Source of the DNA: Congregibacter litoralis KT71
GTDB lineage: Bacteria; Pseudomonadota; Gammaproteobacteria; Pseudomonadales; Halieaceae
Length of the DNA stretch: 64,000 nt
Assembly: GCF_000153125.2 (NCBI RefSeq)
Contig: NZ_CM002299.1
Span: 1,797,075 to 1,861,074, forward strand
Direction of reading: 5' to 3'
The translations under genes were made by a program, and so were the position numbers. Positions 25,854-35,938 of the stretch are shown piece after piece (positions within the stretch are counted from its first letter, which is position 1; every line of letters begins with the position of its first letter). Below the pieces are notes generated by a model. The model was not told the DNA's origin and searched no databases. It saw only the letters and a list, made by a program, of their open reading frames with translations.

Positions 25854-26066
25854 CTAAAGTTTGGCGACATCCTCAGCCTGAAGACCCTTGGGGCCCTCAG
25901 TCAATGTGAACTCGACTTCTTCGCCCTCGTTCAGGGTTCGGAAACCATCACCCTGAATGGACCGGAAATGCACGAACACATCGCCATCGAAGCTCTCGCC
26001 TGTAATAAATCCAAAACCTTTGGCGTTGTTAAACCATTTAACCGTGCCATTTTTTCTGTCGCTCAT
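25854..26066 (-). CDS. CspA-family cold-shock protein
   Basis: Small single-domain RNA/DNA chaperone of 70 residues: [19 protein letters not shown] contains the RNP1 motif and DVFVHFRSI the RNP2 motif, and the protein ends ...[10 protein letters not shown], as usual. It melts secondary structure in RNA. Its start is 43 bases after the valS stop in the same direction and 45 bases before a second cold-shock-domain gene. An own promoter would have to lie in the end of valS; none was clear. Confidence 0.97.
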   Translation of the reverse strand: MSDRKNGTVKWFNNAKGFGFITGESFDGDVFVHFRSIQGDGFRTLNEGEEVEFTLTEGPKGLQAEDVAKL

Positions 26067-26109
26067 TGGTGCTTCTCCGGCATTGCTTGTAACTGACTCT
26101 GCGGCCAGT

Positions 26110-28878
26110 TCAGGTCGGGATGTTACCTAACTGCTGCTTTTGCATCAGCAGCTTTTCGAGAGACGCCTGCTGTGACCGCAGTTTCTCCCGTTCCTTTGCG
26201 ACGACCTCTGCGGGGGCCTTTGCCACAAAACCTTCATTATTCAGTTTTCCTTCAATACGTTTCAACTCGGCGCGAAGTTTTTCCACCTCTTTGTCGAGGC
26301 GCGCAAGCTCTGCTTTCGGATCAATGATGTCTGCCAGGGGCACCAGGATTTCCAGATTCCCACTAATCCCCGTAGCGGAGGCGGGGGCTTCGCCTTCCAG
26401 CCATGCAATACTCTCCAGTCCTGCGAGCTGTTTTAGCTGGGCCTCAAGGCTGGCGATGCGCCGGGGATCCTCACGATCGCCCTCGCGAAGCAGCACCGAC
26501 AGGCGTTTGCCCGGTGGTATATTCATCTCTCCGCGGATTGTCCGTACCGCGAGAGCAAAGCCCTTGAGCCAGGCTATGTCTGCGACGGCATCGCTGTCGA
26601 TGCGGTCGGGGTCTTCTACGGGAAAACTCTGAAGCATGATCGTTGGACCCGTCACGCCGGCGAGGGGCGCAACGTTCTGCCAGATTTCTTCGGTGATGTA
26701 GGGCATGAGCGGATGGAGAGCCCGTAGACTTTGCTCCAGGGTGCGGATCAGAGTGCGTCGGATGCCTCGGGCCACCGCCGGATCGCTCTCATCGCGCAGG
26801 GCTACCTTGGACAGTTCGAGGTACCAGTCGCAGTACTCGTTCCAGATGAAATCGTAAAGGGCCTGGGAAGCCAGATCGAAGCGATAGTCAGCAATGGACT
26901 TGCGGAACCGTTCCAGGGTGCGCTGAAGTTCACTGTCAATCCAGCGCTCCGCGGTACCCAGGGTGTAGGGCAGACTTTCGTCAGCGCCACAGTCTTTGCC
27001 CTCGCAATTCATGAGCACAAAGCGGGCTGCGTTCCAGATTTTATTGCAGAAGTTTCGAAAGCCCTCGATACGGCCGATATCAAACTTGATGTCGCGGCCC
27101 GTGGCAGCCAGGGAATAGAAGGTGAAGCGCAGGGCGTCCGTACCGTAGGCGTTGATGCCATTGGGAAACTGGGAACGGGTTGCTTCGCGAATACGCTCTG
27201 CCTGCTGCGGCTGCATGAGACCGGAGGTGCGTTTTTCGACCAGGGTGGGAAGGTCGATGCCGTCGATGAGATCAATGGGGTCCAGCACGTTGCCCTTTGA
27301 CTTGGACATCTTCTGGCCCTCGGCGTCGCGAACGAGGCCATGGACGTAAACCTGTCGGAAGGGCACTTCCCCGCGAAAATGCAGGGTCATCATGATCATG
27401 CGCGCGACCCAGAAGAATATGATGTCGAAGCCGGTTACCAGTACGCTCGTGGGATGAAAGCGCTTCAGCATCTCCTCATCCTCGGGCCAGCCGAGGGTGC
27501 TGAAGGTCCAGAGGGCGGAAGAAAACCAGGTATCGAGCACGTCCTCGTCCTGATGCAAGGGCAGGCTGTCGTCCAGGCGGTTTTCGGCGCGGACACTCGC
27601 CTCATCGGCGCCGACATAAATATTGCCTTCGGGGTCAAACCAGGCGGGAATACGATGTCCCCACCAGAGCTGTCGGCTGATACACCAGTCCTGAATATCC
27701 CGCATCCAGGCGAAATAGGTGTTCTCCCACTGCTTGGGAACAAACTCGATCTGACCGCTTTCTACCGCTTCGATCGCCGGTCCGGCGAGGGCTTTGGCAT
27801 CCACATACCACTGCTGCGTGAGGTAGGGCTCGATAATCACGCCGCTGCGATCCCCCCGGGGAACCTTCAGCACGTGATCGTCGATCTTTTCCAGGAGCCC
27901 GAGGTGGCGAAAATCCTCAACGATTTTTTCCCTTGCCGTGAAGCGATCCATGCCCCGATAGAACTCCGGCGCCTGATTGTTGATGGCAGCGTCGTCGTCG
28001 AAAATATTGATGAGGGGCAGGCCGTGACGCTGGCCTACCTCATAATCATTGAAATCATGGGCGGGGGTGATTTTTACGCAGCCGGTACCGAACTCCGGAT
28101 CCACATAGTCGTCGGCAATAATGGGAATGGATCGATCACACAGGGGTAAGGCGATCTCTTTGCCCACGAGATGCGCATAGCGCTCGTCGTCGGGGTGCAC
28201 GGCTACCGCGGCATCGCCAAGCATCGTCTCCGGACGGGTCGTCGCTACGGTGAGGTGGCCGGAACCGTCGGCGAGGGGATAGCGGAAATGCCACAGTTTG
28301 CCCTGTTCTTCCTCGGAGATAACCTCGAGATCGGAAATCGCGGTGTGAATCGCCGGGTCCCAGTTCACGAGACGCTGGCCCCGGTAGATCAGGCCTTCCC
28401 GGTACAGCCGGATAAAGACCTCCTGCACTGCCGCAGAAAGACCTTCATCCATCGTAAAGCGCTCCCGGGACCAGTCCGGGGAGGCGCCGAGGCGTCGCAA
28501 CTGCTGGGTGATGGTACCGCCGGAGCTGGCTTTCCACTCCCAGATTTTTTCGATGAAGGCTTCTCTGCCCATCTCATGGCGATCTTTGCCCTGGGCCGCC
28601 AGTTGACGCTCCACCACCATCTGGGTGGCGATGCCCGCGTGATCCGTACCGGGTTGCCACAGGGTGTCGTAACCCGCCATGCGGTGATAACGCACCAGGG
28701 CGTCGATGATGGTTTCCTGGAAGCCGTGACCCATGTGAAGGCTGCCCGTGACATTGGGTGGCGGGATCATCACGGAGAAGGCCTGGTCGCCGCCCTGGGG
28801 AGCAAAGTAGCCCGCGTCTTCCCATTGCTGGTACCAGCGTTGTTCCAGCTCAGCCGGTTGAAATGTTTTGTCCATCAT
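26110..28878 (-). CDS. valS: Valyl-tRNA synthetase
   Basis: Charges tRNA-Val with valine. The 922-residue length is normal for a class I enzyme of this type. The HIGH-type motif is [14 protein letters not shown] (about 38-51), the KMSKS loop is [11 protein letters not shown] (about 535), and the editing domain lies between. The C-terminus ends in the valine-specific coiled coil ([20 protein letters not shown], about 860-880). Two adjacent ATGs (28878, 28875) are possible starts. It is downstream of pepA and holC in the same direction, the order known from Pseudomonas. Confidence 0.98.
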   Translation of the reverse strand: MMDKTFQPAELEQRWYQQWEDAGYFAPQGGDQAFSVMIPPPNVTGSLHMGHGFQETIIDALVRYHRMAGYDTLWQPGTDHAGIATQMVVERQLAAQGKDRHEMGREAFIEKIWEWKASSGGTITQQLRRLGASPDWSRERFTMDEGLSAAVQEVFIRLYREGLIYRGQRLVNWDPAIHTAISDLEVISEEEQGKLWHFRYPLADGSGHLTVATTRPETMLGDAAVAVHPDDERYAHLVGKEIALPLCDRSIPIIADDYVDPEFGTGCVKITPAHDFNDYEVGQRHGLPLINIFDDDAAINNQAPEFYRGMDRFTAREKIVEDFRHLGLLEKIDDHVLKVPRGDRSGVIIEPYLTQQWYVDAKALAGPAIEAVESGQIEFVPKQWENTYFAWMRDIQDWCISRQLWWGHRIPAWFDPEGNIYVGADEASVRAENRLDDSLPLHQDEDVLDTWFSSALWTFSTLGWPEDEEMLKRFHPTSVLVTGFDIIFFWVARMIMMTLHFRGEVPFRQVYVHGLVRDAEGQKMSKSKGNVLDPIDLIDGIDLPTLVEKRTSGLMQPQQAERIREATRSQFPNGINAYGTDALRFTFYSLAATGRDIKFDIGRIEGFRNFCNKIWNAARFVLMNCEGKDCGADESLPYTLGTAERWIDSELQRTLERFRKSIADYRFDLASQALYDFIWNEYCDWYLELSKVALRDESDPAVARGIRRTLIRTLEQSLRALHPLMPYITEEIWQNVAPLAGVTGPTIMLQSFPVEDPDRIDSDAVADIAWLKGFALAVRTIRGEMNIPPGKRLSVLLREGDREDPRRIASLEAQLKQLAGLESIAWLEGEAPASATGISGNLEILVPLADIIDPKAELARLDKEVEKLRAELKRIEGKLNNEGFVAKAPAEVVAKEREKLRSQQASLEKLLMQKQQLGNIPT

Positions 28879-28952
28879 TAAAGTGTCAGTCTCATGGAGC
28901 GTCGGGGATGTCGGTATTCCCGAGAATGCGAGGGTTTAGAAAAGAGCGCGAA

Positions 28953-29381
28953 TTATACGCTGGGGAGGCGATGTTCTTCCAACGCGTAGCCCCGTTCGCG
29001 ATAGTGCCGCCAGGAGTGCCGGAGGGCCTCCAGCCTGGCGGGCTCCTGGTTAACCAGTTCCGCGACACGCTGAAAACGCCCGATGAAATCCGGCACCGAT
29101 AACTGCAGATTGATGAGCAGATCGTCGTGCCCTGCGGGCTCCTGCCCCCAGCCAATGCAGATTTGCTCCGAGCTATCGTCACTGCAGAGGGCGTGGGGGA
29201 GAAAGCTTGCGGGCCGGAAGGTCCAGAGAAGCTCATCAAGCTCCCGGGCCTGCGCCTCATTCTCGCTGTTGATGAAAACACGATGGCCCTGCTTGTGGGC
29301 CTTCTCCGTAAGCCGCAGCGCCAGGCGCGTGCGGCTGCTCGTATCGGTATTTTCTACGATGTAGAAGCCGACGCGGGTCAA
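28953..29381 (-). CDS. holC: DNA polymerase III chi subunit
   Basis: Chi subunit of the clamp-loader complex, which ties the replicase to SSB. The 142 residues match HolC in layout: TRVGFYIVENTD at the start, GHRVFINSENEAQARELDELLWTF (shown up to residue about 55, positions 33-55) for the acidic helix, ASFLPHAL and the later ADL-type LINL strand. The start is TTG 29381, which overlaps the pepA stop as TTGA, so it is probably translated by coupling. It lies between pepA and valS. Confidence 0.93.
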   Translation of the reverse strand: MTRVGFYIVENTDTSSRTRLALRLTEKAHKQGHRVFINSENEAQARELDELLWTFRPASFLPHALCSDDSSEQICIGWGQEPAGHDDLLINLQLSVPDFIGRFQRVAELVNQEPARLEALRHSWRHYRERGYALEEHRLPSV

Positions 29382-30871
29382 TCAGCCGACGCCCGATCGC
29401 AGAGATATTGCGTGAGCAAACCTACGGGGCGCCCCGTTGCACCCTTGGGGGACGAGTCCCAGGCGGACCCGGCGATATCCAGGTGTGCCCAGTTGTACTT
29501 TGTGGCAAAGCGGGAGAGGAAGCACGCGGCGGTGACACTGCCGCCGCCGGGGCCTCCGATGTTGCCCATATCCGCAAAATTGCTGTCGAGCTGGCGCTGG
29601 TAGTCCTCCCACAGAGGCATTCGCCAGGCGCGGTCGTGGCTTGTGGTGCCCGCTTCAAGGAGTTGGTCCGCAAGCTTGTCGTCATTGGCATACAAGCCCG
29701 AGGCATGGCTGCCCAGGGCGACCACGCAGGCGCCCGTAAGAGTCGCGATATCCACGACACTTGCCGGCTTGAAGCGCTCGGCATAGGTCAGAGCATCGCA
29801 GAGCACGAGGCGACCCTCGGCGTCGGTGTTGAGCACCTCAATGGTGATGCCCGCCATGGAGGTAATGACGTCGCCGGGCTTGGTGGCGGTGCCGCTGGGC
29901 ATGTTCTCCGCCGCAGCAATAATGGCGACAACATTGATTGGCAGGGCCATTTCCATGACGGCCTGCATGGTTCCCAGAACACTCGCCGCGCCGCCCATGT
30001 CGAATTTCATCTCGTCCATTTTGGCGCCGGGCTTCAGCGAGATGCCACCACTGTCGAAGGTGATGCCTTTTCCCACGAGAACATGGGGCGCTGCTCCGCG
30101 CTTACCGCCCTTGTATTCCAGGACGATGAGTTTCGCGGGCGTCGCCGTTCCCGCCGTTACCGACAGCAGGGAGTGCATACCCAGCTCTGCCATGGCTTTT
30201 TCGTTCAGGATTTTGCAGCTCGCCTTGGCATTGCTGCGGGCCAGTTTGCGCGCTTCTTTAGCGAGGTGTTCCGGGGTGCAGTAATTGGCCGGAAGGTTGG
30301 CCAGTTCCCGGGCCAGATTGATGCCGGCACCCGCCTGGGCACCGCGGTTCAGGGCGCTTTTTGCCCGGCGCACGAGGGCCGGGTCACCACTCAGGAGGGC
30401 AAAGCGCGTGAGGCTGGGCGCCGGTTTCGGCTTGGACAGCGTCAGGGCATAGCGATAACCGTGATATACAAGATCTGTTGCGAGACGCTGGCAGAGCCAG
30501 TCCCAGTCGCCGCTGTTAACCTTGAGGGCGCCAAGATGCATCTGTGCATCCTTCGCTTTGCTGGCGAGGAGGGCGCGGGCCAGGGAGCGGCTTAGCTTCA
30601 GGTAATCACCGCGGCCGAGTTTTCCGTCACCCGCACCAATGAGAAGAATACGCTCAGCGTCACCGGGGCCGTGGATAAGCAGCGTTTCTCCTACTTGTCC
30701 TTTAAACTCCCCACCCTTGAGGGCTGCCGAGAGCACACCCGCGCTGTCCTTTGCGAGGGCGCGGCCGGCGTCATCAAGTCGCAGGGAGCTGCCCACGGGC
30801 AGGATTGCGCATTGGGTGGATTTGGCGGAGGCCTTTTGTGGGTCGCTGGCGGAAAAGCGAAGTGCTGCCAT
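29378..30871 (-). CDS. pepA: Leucyl aminopeptidase (PepA, M17)
   Basis: Cytoplasmic two-metal aminopeptidase that removes N-terminal residues, and in some species also acts in plasmid recombination and gene control. The 497-residue protein has the M17 signature NTDAEGRLVL (about 345-355), metal ligands in VLVGKGITFDSGGISLKP and KFDMGGAASV, and the usual N-terminal domain. The start ATG 30871 is separated by 100 bases from the divergent lptF. It heads the pepA-holC-valS run. Confidence 0.97.
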   Translation of the reverse strand: MAALRFSASDPQKASAKSTQCAILPVGSSLRLDDAGRALAKDSAGVLSAALKGGEFKGQVGETLLIHGPGDAERILLIGAGDGKLGRGDYLKLSRSLARALLASKAKDAQMHLGALKVNSGDWDWLCQRLATDLVYHGYRYALTLSKPKPAPSLTRFALLSGDPALVRRAKSALNRGAQAGAGINLARELANLPANYCTPEHLAKEARKLARSNAKASCKILNEKAMAELGMHSLLSVTAGTATPAKLIVLEYKGGKRGAAPHVLVGKGITFDSGGISLKPGAKMDEMKFDMGGAASVLGTMQAVMEMALPINVVAIIAAAENMPSGTATKPGDVITSMAGITIEVLNTDAEGRLVLCDALTYAERFKPASVVDIATLTGACVVALGSHASGLYANDDKLADQLLEAGTTSHDRAWRMPLWEDYQRQLDSNFADMGNIGGPGGGSVTAACFLSRFATKYNWAHLDIAGSAWDSSPKGATGRPVGLLTQYLCDRASAD

Positions 30872-30971
30872 GGTGAATCTCTCTAAAAGATAGGAAGCCC
30901 TAGTGTAAGATGAACAGCGTGCAAACTGAACTCTCCAGACACGTCATTAGCCGATCCGATCCGGAGTCTCC

Positions 30972-32060
30972 ATGAAATTGCGTGGGTATCTGGCGGGCGA
31001 TGTACTGGGGCATACCCTGGCGGTGAGCTCTGTGCTCCTGGCCATCATTCTGACGGGTCGCTTCGTGAAGTATCTTGCGGAGGCCGCATCGGGAAAGCTG
31101 GCCGCGGAAATTCTGCTGCCGGTGATGTTCTATCGCCTGCCGGGTTTTCTGGAGCTGCTTCTTCCCCTGGGCCTGTTTATCGGCATCCTCATGTCCTACG
31201 GCAGGCTCTACGTTGAGAGTGAAATGGTGATTCTCAGCGCCTGTGGCGTGGGCCCGGCAAAACTGGCGAGCTTTACCCTGGCCCCCGCGCTGCTGATTAT
31301 GCTGGTGGTTGCCGGTTTGTCCTTGCTGGTAACGCCCCAGGGTGTCGCGCGCAGTGAAGCGCTGCTGAATGATCCTCAGGCACTCCAGGGACTTCAGCTA
31401 TTGGCGGCGGGGCGTTTCCAGCCCCGGGGGGATGACGGTACGGTGACCTATGCGGCGGATATCGATCCCGAAGCGGGAGAGCTGGACCAGGTGTTCTTGT
31501 ACGCCCCGGAAGATCGCACGGCGGATACAGAGGTGGCCGGCGTTACCGTAGCCCGGCGGGGCTCCGTCGTTGTCGATCCCGAGTCCGGCGTGCGCTATCT
31601 CGAACTCCGGGACGGCTATCGCTTTAGCGGCACGCCCGGACGCGCTGACTACCGGATTGTGCGTTTCGGTACCTTCGGGCAGCGACTCCCCGATACGCCT
31701 TCCATGGCGCGCAGTGAACCCGTGGACGCAAAGCCGACGGCAGCGCTCCTGGACTCTGACAATGCCGAGGACAGAGCAGCGCTTCACTGGCGACTATCCG
31801 TGGCGCTTATGGTGCCGGTGGTTGCTCTTCTAGCCCTGAGTCTGAGTAAAACCAACCATCGCCGGGGGCGCTACATCAAACTTGCTCCAGCCCTGCTTCT
31901 GCATCTTTCTTATCTCTTTGCCCTGGCAAGCATTCGTACCAGTGTTGCCGAGGGTGACGCGCCGGCGTACCAGATGTATCTCCTGCATCTGGGTTTTTTT
32001 GCTCTGGCGCTCCTTTTGCTCTTTGGCCCCGATCGCATGAGAAGGCTGCGGGGAGCCTGA
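30972..32060 (+). CDS. lptF: LPS export permease LptF
   Basis: Inner-membrane permease of the LptB2FG machine that lifts lipopolysaccharide out of the inner membrane for transport to the cell surface. Six membrane helices flank a periplasmic beta-jellyroll (about residues 120-265). N-terminal MKLRGYLAGDVLGHTLAVS and the LPLGLFIGILMSYGRLYVES helix pair are typical. ATG 30972 follows GGAG. lptG starts 1 base after the stop, so the two permeases are made together. The 362-residue length is normal. Confidence 0.96.
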   Translation: MKLRGYLAGDVLGHTLAVSSVLLAIILTGRFVKYLAEAASGKLAAEILLPVMFYRLPGFLELLLPLGLFIGILMSYGRLYVESEMVILSACGVGPAKLASFTLAPALLIMLVVAGLSLLVTPQGVARSEALLNDPQALQGLQLLAAGRFQPRGDDGTVTYAADIDPEAGELDQVFLYAPEDRTADTEVAGVTVARRGSVVVDPESGVRYLELRDGYRFSGTPGRADYRIVRFGTFGQRLPDTPSMARSEPVDAKPTAALLDSDNAEDRAALHWRLSVALMVPVVALLALSLSKTNHRRGRYIKLAPALLLHLSYLFALASIRTSVAEGDAPAYQMYLLHLGFFALALLLLFGPDRMRRLRGA

Positions 32061-32061
32061 T

Positions 32062-33120
32062 ATGCGCAAATTGAACCGCTATGTAGCGCGCACGGTCTGG
32101 CTTTCCATCCTCCTGGTGTTATTGGTGATTGTGGGAATCGACGGTTTGTCGGCGTTTATCGATGAGTCGGATAGTCGCAGTGCCAGCTATGGTTTTGCGG
32201 AAATCGGACGCTACGTGATGCTCACCATGCCACGACGGGTGTATGAGTTCATACCCTTCGCCGCGCTCATCGGTGCCCTGATCGGCCTCGGTCAACTCGC
32301 ATCCACCAGCGAACTGGTGGTGATGCGCGCCGCCGGGATCTCCAACGGGCGTCTGGCCTGGATGGTTCTCAAGCAGGCGCTGGTCATCGCGGTCTTTGGA
32401 TTTCTTCTGGGCGAATACATCGCTCCAAAGGCCGAGCAGCAGGCCCAGAGCGGCAGGGCCATCGCCCGGTATGCCGGCAGGCAGGTGGACACGGAGCAGG
32501 GTATCTGGCGCAGGGACGGCGCGGTGTTCTTTCACGTACAGGCTATTGCTCCGGACAACGAGGTGTTCGGCGTAACCGCTTACGAGTTTGAGGAAGACGG
32601 TTGGATGCAGCGCGCGCTGTTTGCCGACAGTGGACGCTACGACGGCGAGGGCTGGCGCCTCCGGGACGTGCAAAGCAGTGAGTTTTCCAGGGACCGTGTC
32701 CGTAAAGCGTCGGCCCCGGCGCTCTTTTTGCCGAGTAACATCACCCCGAAGATCCTGTCCCTGGAAAATGTCGCGCCCTCGCAGCTGACCCTGGTGGATC
32801 TTGTCGACTACGCGGCCTTTCTCCGTTCTCAGGGTGAGGATGTTGCGGACTTTGAGCTGGCGACCTGGCGCAAGCTCATGCAACCCGCGGCGGTGGCTGC
32901 CCTGGTGCTTATAGCCATTTCCTTTGTTTTCGGGCCCCTTCGCGACGGCACCCTGGGATTTCGGATTTTTGCCGGCGTGATGGTGGGCATCCTGTTTCAG
33001 CTCAGCCAGGATCTTTTAGGGCCGGCGAGTCTGGTGTTTGGGTTTCCGCCTCTTTACGCCGCCCTGGCGCCGGTGCTCAGTTGCGTTCTTGTGGGGCTTT
33101 ATCTGTTGCGCAAGGCCTGA
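32062..33120 (+). CDS. lptG: LPS export permease LptG
   Basis: Partner permease of LptF in the LptB2FG lipopolysaccharide exporter. The 352 residues show the same layout: MRKLNRYVARTVWLSILLVL at the start, PFAALIGALIGLGQLASTSELVVMR (about 74-98), a periplasmic domain (about 130-265) and four C-terminal helices. It follows lptF almost directly. A short tandem repeat lies after its stop, and no terminator was seen before the convergent RDD gene. Confidence 0.96.
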   Translation: MRKLNRYVARTVWLSILLVLLVIVGIDGLSAFIDESDSRSASYGFAEIGRYVMLTMPRRVYEFIPFAALIGALIGLGQLASTSELVVMRAAGISNGRLAWMVLKQALVIAVFGFLLGEYIAPKAEQQAQSGRAIARYAGRQVDTEQGIWRRDGAVFFHVQAIAPDNEVFGVTAYEFEEDGWMQRALFADSGRYDGEGWRLRDVQSSEFSRDRVRKASAPALFLPSNITPKILSLENVAPSQLTLVDLVDYAAFLRSQGEDVADFELATWRKLMQPAAVAALVLIAISFVFGPLRDGTLGFRIFAGVMVGILFQLSQDLLGPASLVFGFPPLYAALAPVLSCVLVGLYLLRKA

Positions 33121-33126
33121 GGTTTA

Positions 33127-33164
33127 GCGAAAGACAGGCGAGACAGGCGAAAGACAGGCGAGAG
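33127..33164. repeat. Short tandem repeat GCGA(AA)GACAG after lptG
   Basis: Four copies of GCGA alternate with AAGACAG or GACAG (GCGAAAGACAG, GCGAGACAG, GCGAAAGACAG, GCGAGAG) in the 78-base gap between the convergent lptG and RDD genes. It lies outside both genes. No function is apparent. Confidence 0.75.
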
Positions 33165-33198
33165 TCAAGCACGCGGGATGTTGGGGTACTGCTCAGGG

Positions 33199-33693
33199 CT
33201 ACGTGTCTGTACCCTGCCCGCTGTCGTTCTTTTCCGGTTTTTTGGATTTTTTGGACTTCTTGGGCAGCAGCACCAACTCGGTCCCCGACAGGTAGTCGTG
33301 CCAGCAGCGCTTTCGTTTATCAAACAGGCACCACCAATACCCCAGGCCCAGGCACAGGGCCGACAATAGCGCTGACAGACAGCGGGTCACCACGCGGCCA
33401 AAGCTCAATTCATTCCCGGGCATGGGTACCAGCTTCAGTCGCCAGGCCTGCATGCCCAGCGTCTGGCCGCTTTTCAACCAGAACACGCCAAAAAACCCGA
33501 TGCAGCTGAACACGGCGATCATTTGAACAACCGTTGCCGGAAGGAGACTGTCCGCCGCGCTCCCCAGAAGCTGTCGGATACCCAGTCCTATGGCCACGCA
33601 AACCATGATGAGCGGAATGACCAGCAGAGAGTCGTAAACAATGGCGGCAAGACGGCGCGGAAGCGCCGGGGCGGGGAGGGTATCGGTATTCAC
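33199..33693 (-). CDS. RDD-family membrane protein
   Basis: A 164-residue integral membrane protein of the RDD family: LPRRLAAIVYDSLLVIPLIM carries the Arg and Asp residues that name the family, followed by QTLGMQAWRLKLV and CWHDYLSGTELVLLPK. Four membrane segments are likely, with a Lys-rich cytoplasmic tail. The start is set at GTG 33693, 4 bases after the stop of the upstream repeat protein, since a longer frame begins inside that gene. RDD proteins are mostly uncharacterised; some act in ion transport. It converges with lptG. Confidence 0.85.
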   Translation of the reverse strand: MNTDTLPAPALPRRLAAIVYDSLLVIPLIMVCVAIGLGIRQLLGSAADSLLPATVVQMIAVFSCIGFFGVFWLKSGQTLGMQAWRLKLVPMPGNELSFGRVVTRCLSALLSALCLGLGYWWCLFDKRKRCWHDYLSGTELVLLPKKSKKSKKPEKNDSGQGTDT

Positions 33694-33697
33694 AGTG

Positions 33698-34552
33698 CTA
33701 CTCGGTTTTCGTTGCGTCGTCACTGGCGTCCAGGGCCAGGTGGCTGGTATCCGGCGCCTCGGCATCGTCTACCGGGCGCTCATCGGCGTTCAGTAAATCG
33801 CTGCCGGACTCCGCAAGGTTCAGATGATCCGTATTGACCGCGGGGGGGGCTACATCGTGGTCTGCGGGGTCCACAAGATCTGCGCCCGTCGGCGCCAGGT
33901 CGAGAGCGGAGGTGTCTGGTGCCGGCGGAGGCGGTGTTCCGTCCTCAGGGGCCATGCGCGCACCCGGTTCCGCTACGGCTAACTCCGGTACGCTCACTGC
34001 GGGTGCATCAACGGCGGACGTAACGCCGAGGGTTTCACCGGCCTCTGCCAGGGACAAATGACTGAGGTCTACCCCCGCGTCCTCGTGAACGATGCGTTCC
34101 TCGGGTCTCAAAATATCGCTGCCGCCGGGCAATAACTCAAAAGCCTCATCGGCGTTCTGAGGGGACGCTGCCTCCTGCCCGGCCGATTCGGTTGGAGATG
34201 TAGATGGCGATGAAGGTGTGGACGAAGATGTAGATGTGGCTAGCGGGGCCGTTGATGCCTTGCCCTGTGTCGCTGTGGCTGCGGGCCCGGAGGGCGCGTC
34301 GCCGGGACTGCTTGCCCGGGTAATAATCGCCTTGGCGCCAACATGAGCAAGGCTCTTCTGATACTTGAGCGCAGTGGCCTTGTCGCAATTTCGCTTGATG
34401 CGTTGTCGAGTGCCCGAAAACAGGCGCTCAAGGGTAGCCTCGTCTGCCTTGAACAGGTCTCCCACAGCGACGCGAACTGCCTGGGGGTCTTTCCCCTCAA
34501 GGCACTCACCCGCAAAGGCGATGTCGTAGCGCTCTTCAGTATCTTTAGCCAT
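33698..34552 (-). CDS. Unknown protein with small N-terminal domain and acidic repeats
   Basis: A 284-residue protein not recognised by name. The first 78 residues form a compact alpha/beta domain (RYDIAFAGECLEGKDPQAVR, LFKADEATLERLFSG, ATALKYQKSLAHVGAKAII) like the short domain found in pseudomonad proteins of unknown role. A Ser/Pro/Thr-rich linker (about 80-125) follows. The C-terminal half has about five acidic repeats of roughly 25-30 residues built on D(T/L)S-HL-x-LAE-x-G-x-xL, at about 150, 178, 203, 230 and 258. It is the first gene of a two-gene unit with the RDD membrane protein, so the repeats may work with that protein. Confidence 0.7.
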   Translation of the reverse strand: MAKDTEERYDIAFAGECLEGKDPQAVRVAVGDLFKADEATLERLFSGTRQRIKRNCDKATALKYQKSLAHVGAKAIITRASSPGDAPSGPAATATQGKASTAPLATSTSSSTPSSPSTSPTESAGQEAASPQNADEAFELLPGGSDILRPEERIVHEDAGVDLSHLSLAEAGETLGVTSAVDAPAVSVPELAVAEPGARMAPEDGTPPPPAPDTSALDLAPTGADLVDPADHDVAPPAVNTDHLNLAESGSDLLNADERPVDDAEAPDTSHLALDASDDATKTE

Positions 34553-34657
34553 GCCCTGAGTATAGAGCTTCCCCGGGTTGCGGGAAATCCTTTGGCAACA
34601 GGCGCTGAAAGCGCGCTGCGTGGAGCGTATAATCCCGAGCGGATTTCAGGAGATTTT

Positions 34658-34990
34658 ATGAGAGTTCAAGAACAATTGGAGACGCAACTGCAGGCGGCGT
34701 TTTCGCCCCAGTGGCTTGAGTTGGCCAACGAGAGTCATATGCACAGCGTGCCGGCAAACTCGGAAACCCATTTTCGGCTGGTCATGGCATCCTCAGCGTT
34801 TGAAGGCAAACGCGCCGTCGCCCGCCATCAGCTGGTGTACAAGGAGCTGGCGGCACTGCTCGCGGGGCCCATTCATGCCCTGGCGATGCACCTTTACGAT
34901 CCCCGGGAATGGCAGGAGAGAACTCACGAAGCACCGGCGTCCCCCGATTGCCTGGGGGGTAGCAAGGCCGACAGCGGAGCAAAGCCCTGA
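34658..34990 (+). CDS. BolA-family protein
   Basis: A 110-residue BolA-like protein with the conserved core [19 protein letters not shown] (about 28-46) and [20 protein letters not shown], followed by a short Ser/Ala-rich tail. BolA proteins work with monothiol glutaredoxins in iron-sulfur handling and some bind DNA; which applies here is not known. ATG 34658 is set by the good TCAGGAG site. Its stop overlaps the trhO start as TGATG, so the two genes are translationally coupled. Confidence 0.93.
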   Translation: MRVQEQLETQLQAAFSPQWLELANESHMHSVPANSETHFRLVMASSAFEGKRAVARHQLVYKELAALLAGPIHALAMHLYDPREWQERTHEAPASPDCLGGSKADSGAKP

Positions 34991-35937
34991 TGGCCGTGGT
35001 GGTTGCAGCCCTCTATAAGTTTGTCGCCCTTGAGGATTACAAGGCCCTGCGGGAGCCGCTTCTTGAGCAGTGTCGTAGCCACGGGCTGAAGGGTACGCTG
35101 CTCCTCGCCGAAGAAGGGATCAACGGCACCGTAGCGGGCAGTCGGGAAGCCATGGATGCGGTGCTCGCCTGGCTGCGCTCGGACCCGCGGCTTGAGGATC
35201 TTGAGCACAAGGAATCTCTCCATGACGAGCAGCCCTTTCTCCGCATGAAGGTAAAGCTCAAAAAAGAGATCGTCACCATGGGTGTTCCCCAGGTGGATCC
35301 CAATCGCGTTGTCGGCACCTACGTAACGCCCGGTGAGTGGGATGCCGTGTTGGCAGACTCCGAGGTAACGCTCATCGATACCCGTAACGACTACGAGTGT
35401 GCCATTGGCAGTTTTCGCGGAGCCGTGGATCCAGGTATCACGTCATTCCGGGATTTTCCTGCCTGGGTGGAAGAGAATCTGGATCCCGGTAAGAACCCCA
35501 AGGTTGCGATGTTTTGCACCGGCGGTATCCGTTGCGAAAAAGCCTCGTCCTATCTTCTCGAGCAGGGCTTTGACCAGGTGTACCACCTCAAGGGAGGTAT
35601 TCTGAAATATCTCGAGGAGGTTCCGCAGGAGACCAGTAGCTGGGAGGGTGAGTGCTTTGTCTTTGATGACCGCGTCGCGGTCAATCACGATCTGGAGAAG
35701 GGGAGTTACGATCAGTGCTTCGCCTGCCGTCATCCCATCAGCGATGAGGATCTTCGTTCGGCGGCTTACGTCAAAGGCGTGAGCTGTCCCCACTGCATCG
35801 ACAAGCAGAGTGATGAGCAGCGAGCGCGGTTCGCAGAACGCCAGCGCCAGGTGGACCTCGCCAAAGCCCGGGGGGAGCAGCATATCGGTGAAAGCGCGCT
35901 GCCGTCGCCCCATCCGGAGCAGGCAGAGGGCCTATGA
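34990..35937 (+). CDS. trhO: tRNA uridine(34) hydroxylase TrhO (rhodanese family)
   Basis: Oxygen-dependent enzyme that makes 5-hydroxyuridine at position 34 of tRNAs. The 315-residue protein (YceA family) has an N-terminal acylphosphatase-like domain with [11 protein letters not shown] (about 41-51), a rhodanese domain with the active-site loop [12 protein letters not shown] (about 175-186; nucleophile Cys in RCEKA), and a C-terminal zinc-like CFACRHPI ... CPHCID pair. The C-terminus ends just before the ThDP enzyme gene. It is coupled to bolA by a TGATG overlap. Confidence 0.94.
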   Translation: MAVVVAALYKFVALEDYKALREPLLEQCRSHGLKGTLLLAEEGINGTVAGSREAMDAVLAWLRSDPRLEDLEHKESLHDEQPFLRMKVKLKKEIVTMGVPQVDPNRVVGTYVTPGEWDAVLADSEVTLIDTRNDYECAIGSFRGAVDPGITSFRDFPAWVEENLDPGKNPKVAMFCTGGIRCEKASSYLLEQGFDQVYHLKGGILKYLEEVPQETSSWEGECFVFDDRVAVNHDLEKGSYDQCFACRHPISDEDLRSAAYVKGVSCPHCIDKQSDEQRARFAERQRQVDLAKARGEQHIGESALPSPHPEQAEGL

Positions 35938-35938
35938 G

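Noticed and set aside
29408..30595. Long forward-strand frame opposite pepA
   Set aside because: It is antisense to conserved PepA and has no recognisable domain or ribosome site.
34343..34657. Upstream extension of the BolA frame
   Set aside because: It is antisense to the repeat protein gene, and ATG 34658 has a clear TCAGGAG site.
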